DNA of 64,000 nucleotides, taken from the NCBI RefSeq assembly GCF_900107045.1, contig NZ_FNON01000001.1:930001-994000 (forward strand). The letters are read 5' to 3'. This DNA is from Amycolatopsis xylanica (GTDB lineage: Bacteria; Actinomycetota; Actinomycetes; Mycobacteriales; Pseudonocardiaceae). The translations under genes were made by a program, and so were the position numbers. The notes beneath the pieces were generated by a model, which was given only the letters and a program-made list of their open reading frames with translations, had not been told where the DNA came from and did not search any database. Positions 60,966 through 64,000 of the stretch are shown one piece after another; within the stretch, counting starts at the first letter, position 1, and every line of letters begins with the position of its first letter.

Positions 60966-62068
60966 CGGACGAGCAGCACGGCACCCGCGCCCAGCGCGGC
61001 GAGCAGGTAGGCGTTGCCGAACAAGGCCTGCGCGAGGTTCCAGCCCTGTTCGCGGCCACCCCCGCCCGGCACGATCGCGGTGGCCCAGCCGGTGAACAGG
61101 ACCGCTGTCGCCAGCGCCATCCAGGTGTGGCGGCGGGTGAGCAGGTAACCGATCGCGGGCACGACCCAGACCCAGTGGTGCGTCCACGAGATCGGGCTGA
61201 CCACCAGCCCGCAGCCGGCGCTCACCAGCAGCGCGCCATGCTCGTCGCCCGCCCGGTGCAGCCGCCGGACGGCGAACCACGTCGCCGCGCCGACCAGCGC
61301 GACGCCGAGCACGATGGCCCACTGGGCGCCGGGCAGTGTCCTGGCCAGAAACCCTTGCCAGGACTGGTTTCCCACCCAGCTTTTCATCGCGGCGAAGTGG
61401 TCGTTGAAGATCGCCGATGTCCAGAAGCGGACGCTGTCACCAGGCAGCACGGCCAATCCCAGCAAGGTCGCACCGGCGAACGCCGCCAGCGCGCGCCCCG
61501 CGTCCGCGCGGCGGCCGGTCACCAGCAGATGCACGACGAAGATCAACGGGATCAGCTTGATCGCCGCGGCCAGCCCGATCCCGAAGCCGCTGTAGCGGGA
61601 TCCTCGCAGCACGAGCACATCGACCACCACGATGGCCATCAGGATGAGGTTGATCTGTCCCAGCCCGACGGTCTGCCAGACCGGCTGGAGACAGAATGCG
61701 CCTGCCACCAGCAGCGGAAGTCCTTTTTGGATGGTGAATGCCCGCAAGGTCACAAACACCGCGGGCGCGGCGGCCACGGCGAATACGGCCCAGCCCAGCT
61801 GGATCGGCAGTGCCGCGAGCGGAGTGAACAGCATCGCGGCGAACGGCGTGTACGTGAACGGCAGCCCGGACGCCCACTCGGGAAGCGCCGACAGGTGCTC
61901 GTACAGCGGCTCGCCGCGCAGTACCGCCAGCCCGCCCGCGCGGTAGACCGCCGAGTCGATCCCGAGTGGACGGCCGAGCAACCACCAGAGCACCGCGACC
62001 CCGCCGAACGCGGCGGCCGCGACGACCAGCACGGTGATCGGTGAGCGAAGAACGACCGGCGACCTCAT
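60917..62068 (-). CDS. GT87-family membrane glycosyltransferase
   Basis: About 383 residues with 9-11 membrane helices. The N-terminal loop after helix 1 has RPLGIDSAVYRAGGLAVLRG, and FTYTPFAAMLFTPLA follows; both are typical of the GT-C fold, GT87 (PimE-like, alpha-1,2-mannosyltransferase) family. The donor would be polyprenyl-phosphate-mannose, the acceptor a cell-envelope glycolipid or glycan. ATG 62068 is my choice, with GTG 62107 as the longer option; neither has a firm ribosome site. Convergent overlap with the DUF1015 gene is 49 bp. Confidence 0.8.
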   Translation of the reverse strand: MRSPVVLRSPITVLVVAAAAFGGVAVLWWLLGRPLGIDSAVYRAGGLAVLRGEPLYEHLSALPEWASGLPFTYTPFAAMLFTPLAALPIQLGWAVFAVAAAPAVFVTLRAFTIQKGLPLLVAGAFCLQPVWQTVGLGQINLILMAIVVVDVLVLRGSRYSGFGIGLAAAIKLIPLIFVVHLLVTGRRADAGRALAAFAGATLLGLAVLPGDSVRFWTSAIFNDHFAAMKSWVGNQSWQGFLARTLPGAQWAIVLGVALVGAATWFAVRRLHRAGDEHGALLVSAGCGLVVSPISWTHHWVWVVPAIGYLLTRRHTWMALATAVLFTGWATAIVPGGGGREQGWNLAQALFGNAYLLAALGAGAVLLVRHRSASRSPLRGLGVK

Positions 62069-62152
62069 ACCCGCCACAGTGATCGAAAACGAGCCGCGCG
62101 TCGTCACGCCGGGGTGCCGTCTTCCTACCCGGGACCCAGTACCGGGGTAGGG

Positions 62153-62200
62153 GGTCGTGAGTGCTGCGGCCGGTTCTAACCGGTCTAAACACTCACGAGC
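62153..62200. repeat. 48 bp palindrome (family A, copy 5)
   Basis: GGTCGTGAGTGCTGCGG...CACTCACGAGC with a diverged centre CCGGTTCTAACCGG. Its right end carries the TGA stop of the NarL-type regulator (complement of 62193-62195). A TTTT follows on the plus strand. Confidence 0.8.
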
Positions 62201-62855
62201 TTTTACCTGGGGTGACTAAGCCTTCTTCGTAGGCGGCGACGACGGCCTGGGCGCGGTCGCGGACGCCGAGTTTCGTGAACACCCGGCTCACGTGACTCTT
62301 CGCGGTCTGCTCGGCGATCACCAGCTCGTCGGCGATCTCGGTGTTGGACAAGCCTTTCGCGATGAGCCGGAGCACTTCGGTCTCTCGGGACGTGAGTTCG
62401 GCGAGCCGGGTGCCGGGGGAGCGGACCGTTGTGCGCGCCGCGAATTCGGCGATCAGCCTGCGGGTGACCGTCGGCGCGAACAGCGCGTTGCCCGCCGCGA
62501 TCACGCGGACGGCCGTGACCAGGTCGTCGAGTGGCGAGTCCTTCAGGAGGAAGCCGCTGGCACCCGCGCGCAACGCGCCGTAGACGTACTCGTCGATGTC
62601 GAAGGTCGTCAGCATCAGGACCCGGATCGTGCCGTCGCGGTCGGCGAGAATGCGCCGTGTCGCTTCGAGGCCGTCGAGTTCGGGCATGCGCACGTCCATG
62701 AGCACGACGTCCGGTTCGAGTTCCGCGCAGCGCGCGATCGCGGCGAGCCCGTTCGCGGCCTCGCCGACCACGTGGATGTCCGGCTGCGCGTCGAGCGCGG
62801 CGCGGAAGCTTTGCCTGACCATGGTCTGGTCATCGGCGACGACGACGGAAATCAC
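62193..62855 (-). CDS. NarL/LuxR-type response regulator
   Basis: 220 residues. The receiver has acidic pair D8/D9 and phospho-acceptor D54 (VVLMDVRMPELDGL) with Lys in GFLLKDSPL. The C-terminal LuxR HTH is LTSRETEVLRLIAKGLSNTEIA, then AEQTAKSHVSRVFTKLGVRDR. It starts with GTG 62855 overlapping the kinase stop (GTGA). The kinase and regulator form one operon. The stop codon comes from a 48 bp palindrome. Confidence 0.92.
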   Translation of the reverse strand: MISVVVADDQTMVRQSFRAALDAQPDIHVVGEAANGLAAIARCAELEPDVVLMDVRMPELDGLEATRRILADRDGTIRVLMLTTFDIDEYVYGALRAGASGFLLKDSPLDDLVTAVRVIAAGNALFAPTVTRRLIAEFAARTTVRSPGTRLAELTSRETEVLRLIAKGLSNTEIADELVIAEQTAKSHVSRVFTKLGVRDRAQAVVAAYEEGLVTPGKSS

Positions 62856-63997
62856 GAGACGGCTCCCTCGAGCGGAATGGTGACGGCGACCCGGAAACCG
62901 CCGTCCGGTGTCGCGCCGGTCTCCAGCTTGCCGGACAGCATGGCGACCCTTTCGCGCATGCCCAGCAAGCCGTGGCCCGGCGGGCCGATCGGACCGGCTG
63001 GCTCGCCGGGGCCGTTGCGCACGGTCGCGTGCACGGCATCGGCCTCGACACGCAGCTCCACGCGGATCGCGGCGCCGGGGGCGTGGCGGGCGGCGTTGCT
63101 CAGCGCCTCCTGCACGATCCGGTACAGCGAAAGCCCGACACCGGCGGGCAGCGCGTCGAAATCGCCGTGGCGGTCGAGTGCGCAGTCGGTGCCGAGCGCA
63201 CGCACCCGGTCGACGAGTTCGGTCACCCGCGTGAGGTCCGGCTGCGGTGAGGTGGGTGCGGCGTCCATGCGCAGCACGCCGAGGAGGCGGCGAAGCTCGG
63301 TCATGCCCTCGCGCGCGGTGTCCGTCAGCGCGGCGAACTCCGTCTTCAGGTCGTCGGTCAGGCCGGGGAAGCGGTAGCGGGCGGAGTCGGTCCGCAGCGC
63401 GAGCACGGACATGTGGTGCGCGACGATGTCGTGCAGCTCGCGGGCGATCCTGGTGCGTTCCTCCAGCACCGCGAGCCTGGTCTCCTCGGCGACGCGCTGC
63501 TGCCCGGCGAGCCTGCGCTGGCGGACGAGATTGCCGAAGAAGAGCGGCACCGACGTCAGCGCGGCCAGCAGGACGAGATCACGCCAGTCGTGCACGTACG
63601 GCGCCATCGCCCCGACCGAGAGCAGCGCGACGCACGCGAGCACCGGCTGGTCGTGCGTCTCGCCGACGAGGTAGAGCACCAGCACGGCGGCCAAGGCGAG
63701 ACCGGGGGACCAGGACCAGCCCCAAGACGGGGCCCAGTTCTCGTAGGCGGGAGGGGTGGCGAGGATCAGGACGACCAGCGCGCGCCATGCCCAGAGCGGC
63801 GACCAGAGCGCGATCACGGCGGGCACGAGGGTGGCGATGCCGAGCACGGAAGGGATGAGCGCGCCGCGGCCTTGGGTGATCGCCGTGACCGCGGCGATGA
63901 ACCCGGCCCACGATCCGATGCCGAGCACCGCGGCGACGCGCAGCACCAGGAGCCCGGCCGGCCGTGGCCAGTGCGGGCGCGCGGTGCCCGCGTACAC
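62852..63997 (-). CDS. NarL-type sensor histidine kinase (5' end at or beyond window edge)
   Basis: 381 residues from GTG 63997, 3 bases from the window edge, so the true start may lie outside. Residues ~15-155 hold about five membrane helices. A coiled coil (QQRVAEETRLAVLEERTRIA) leads to the HisKA_3 box ARELHDIVAHHMSVLALR with phospho-acceptor His189. The ATPase has QEALSNAARHAPG (N box) and GHGLLGMRERVAML (G box). It should phosphorylate the regulator encoded next, typical of actinomycete DesK/NarX-like pairs with membrane-embedded sensors. The signal is unknown. Confidence 0.88.
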   Translation of the reverse strand: MYAGTARPHWPRPAGLLVLRVAAVLGIGSWAGFIAAVTAITQGRGALIPSVLGIATLVPAVIALWSPLWAWRALVVLILATPPAYENWAPSWGWSWSPGLALAAVLVLYLVGETHDQPVLACVALLSVGAMAPYVHDWRDLVLLAALTSVPLFFGNLVRQRRLAGQQRVAEETRLAVLEERTRIARELHDIVAHHMSVLALRTDSARYRFPGLTDDLKTEFAALTDTAREGMTELRRLLGVLRMDAAPTSPQPDLTRVTELVDRVRALGTDCALDRHGDFDALPAGVGLSLYRIVQEALSNAARHAPGAAIRVELRVEADAVHATVRNGPGEPAGPIGPPGHGLLGMRERVAMLSGKLETGATPDGGFRVAVTIPLEGAVS

Positions 63998-64000
63998 CGT

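Overview
The window is high-GC DNA from an actinomycete, most likely a member of the Pseudonocardiaceae close to Amycolatopsis. The signs are the mycothiol gene mshC, a fabG-inhA-hemH block, a FAS-II type InhA, an actinobacterial Mg-chelatase-like AAA+/VWA pair, many secreted hydrolases, frequent GTG starts, ATGA/GTGA gene overlaps and several apparently leaderless starts. The taxon is inference; the gene content is read from the sequence. The first gene is cut by the left edge, and the last may be cut by the right edge.

Layout. 1-6.6 kb: the 3' end of a phage-tail-like operon, probably an extracellular or cytoplasmic contractile injection system (baseplate protein with propeller, trimeric fibre, small coiled coil, DUF4157 putative effector). 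6.7-11.9 kb: trmL, a thioesterase, and an operon of MFS carrier, response regulator, histidine kinase and an orphan TAXI binding lipoprotein. 12.1-14.8 kb: fabG, inhA and ferrochelatase. 14.8-21.6 kb: a frameshifted LuxR ATPase regulator followed by three secreted enzymes (S1 protease, S8 protease, alpha/beta hydrolase). 21.7-25.9 kb: a hypothetical gene divergent from an AAA+/VWA pair. 26-34 kb: flavin oxidoreductases, a DJ-1-like protein, a DHA2 exporter, a P450 and a TipA-type MerR. 34-41 kb: mshC, a methyltransferase, an ABC-F protein divergent from an ArsR-like regulator plus MFS exporter, and a phosphoesterase.

41.1-54.9 kb is the most interesting part. One operon runs UbiA prenyltransferase, ACP, KS-alpha, KS-beta-like protein, benzoate-CoA-ligase-like enzyme, cytochrome P450, with every junction overlapping. 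This is the order expected of an aurachin-type prenylated 4-quinolone pathway. Next to it are a PaaK-like ligase, an anthraniloyl/salicylyl-CoA monooxygenase with a shortened Old-Yellow-Enzyme-like tail, an NTF2-like protein, an O-methyltransferase, and a MarR-MFS-AraC operon. The tailoring genes suggest a ring-hydroxylated and O-methylated member not obvious from the core alone.

55-64 kb: a hypothetical gene, a glutathionyl-hydroquinone-reductase-like enzyme divergent from ku with a LexA-like box between them, a Cys-rich small protein, a DHA2 exporter, a DUF1015 protein, a GT87 glycosyltransferase, and a NarL-type two-component pair.

Scattered between genes are several families of short perfect or near-perfect palindromes. 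One is a constant 48 bp unit seen five times, and four neighbouring genes use its end as their stop codon. No tRNA, rRNA, transposase, integrase or CRISPR array was seen, and no gene-free stretch exceeds about 220 bp.
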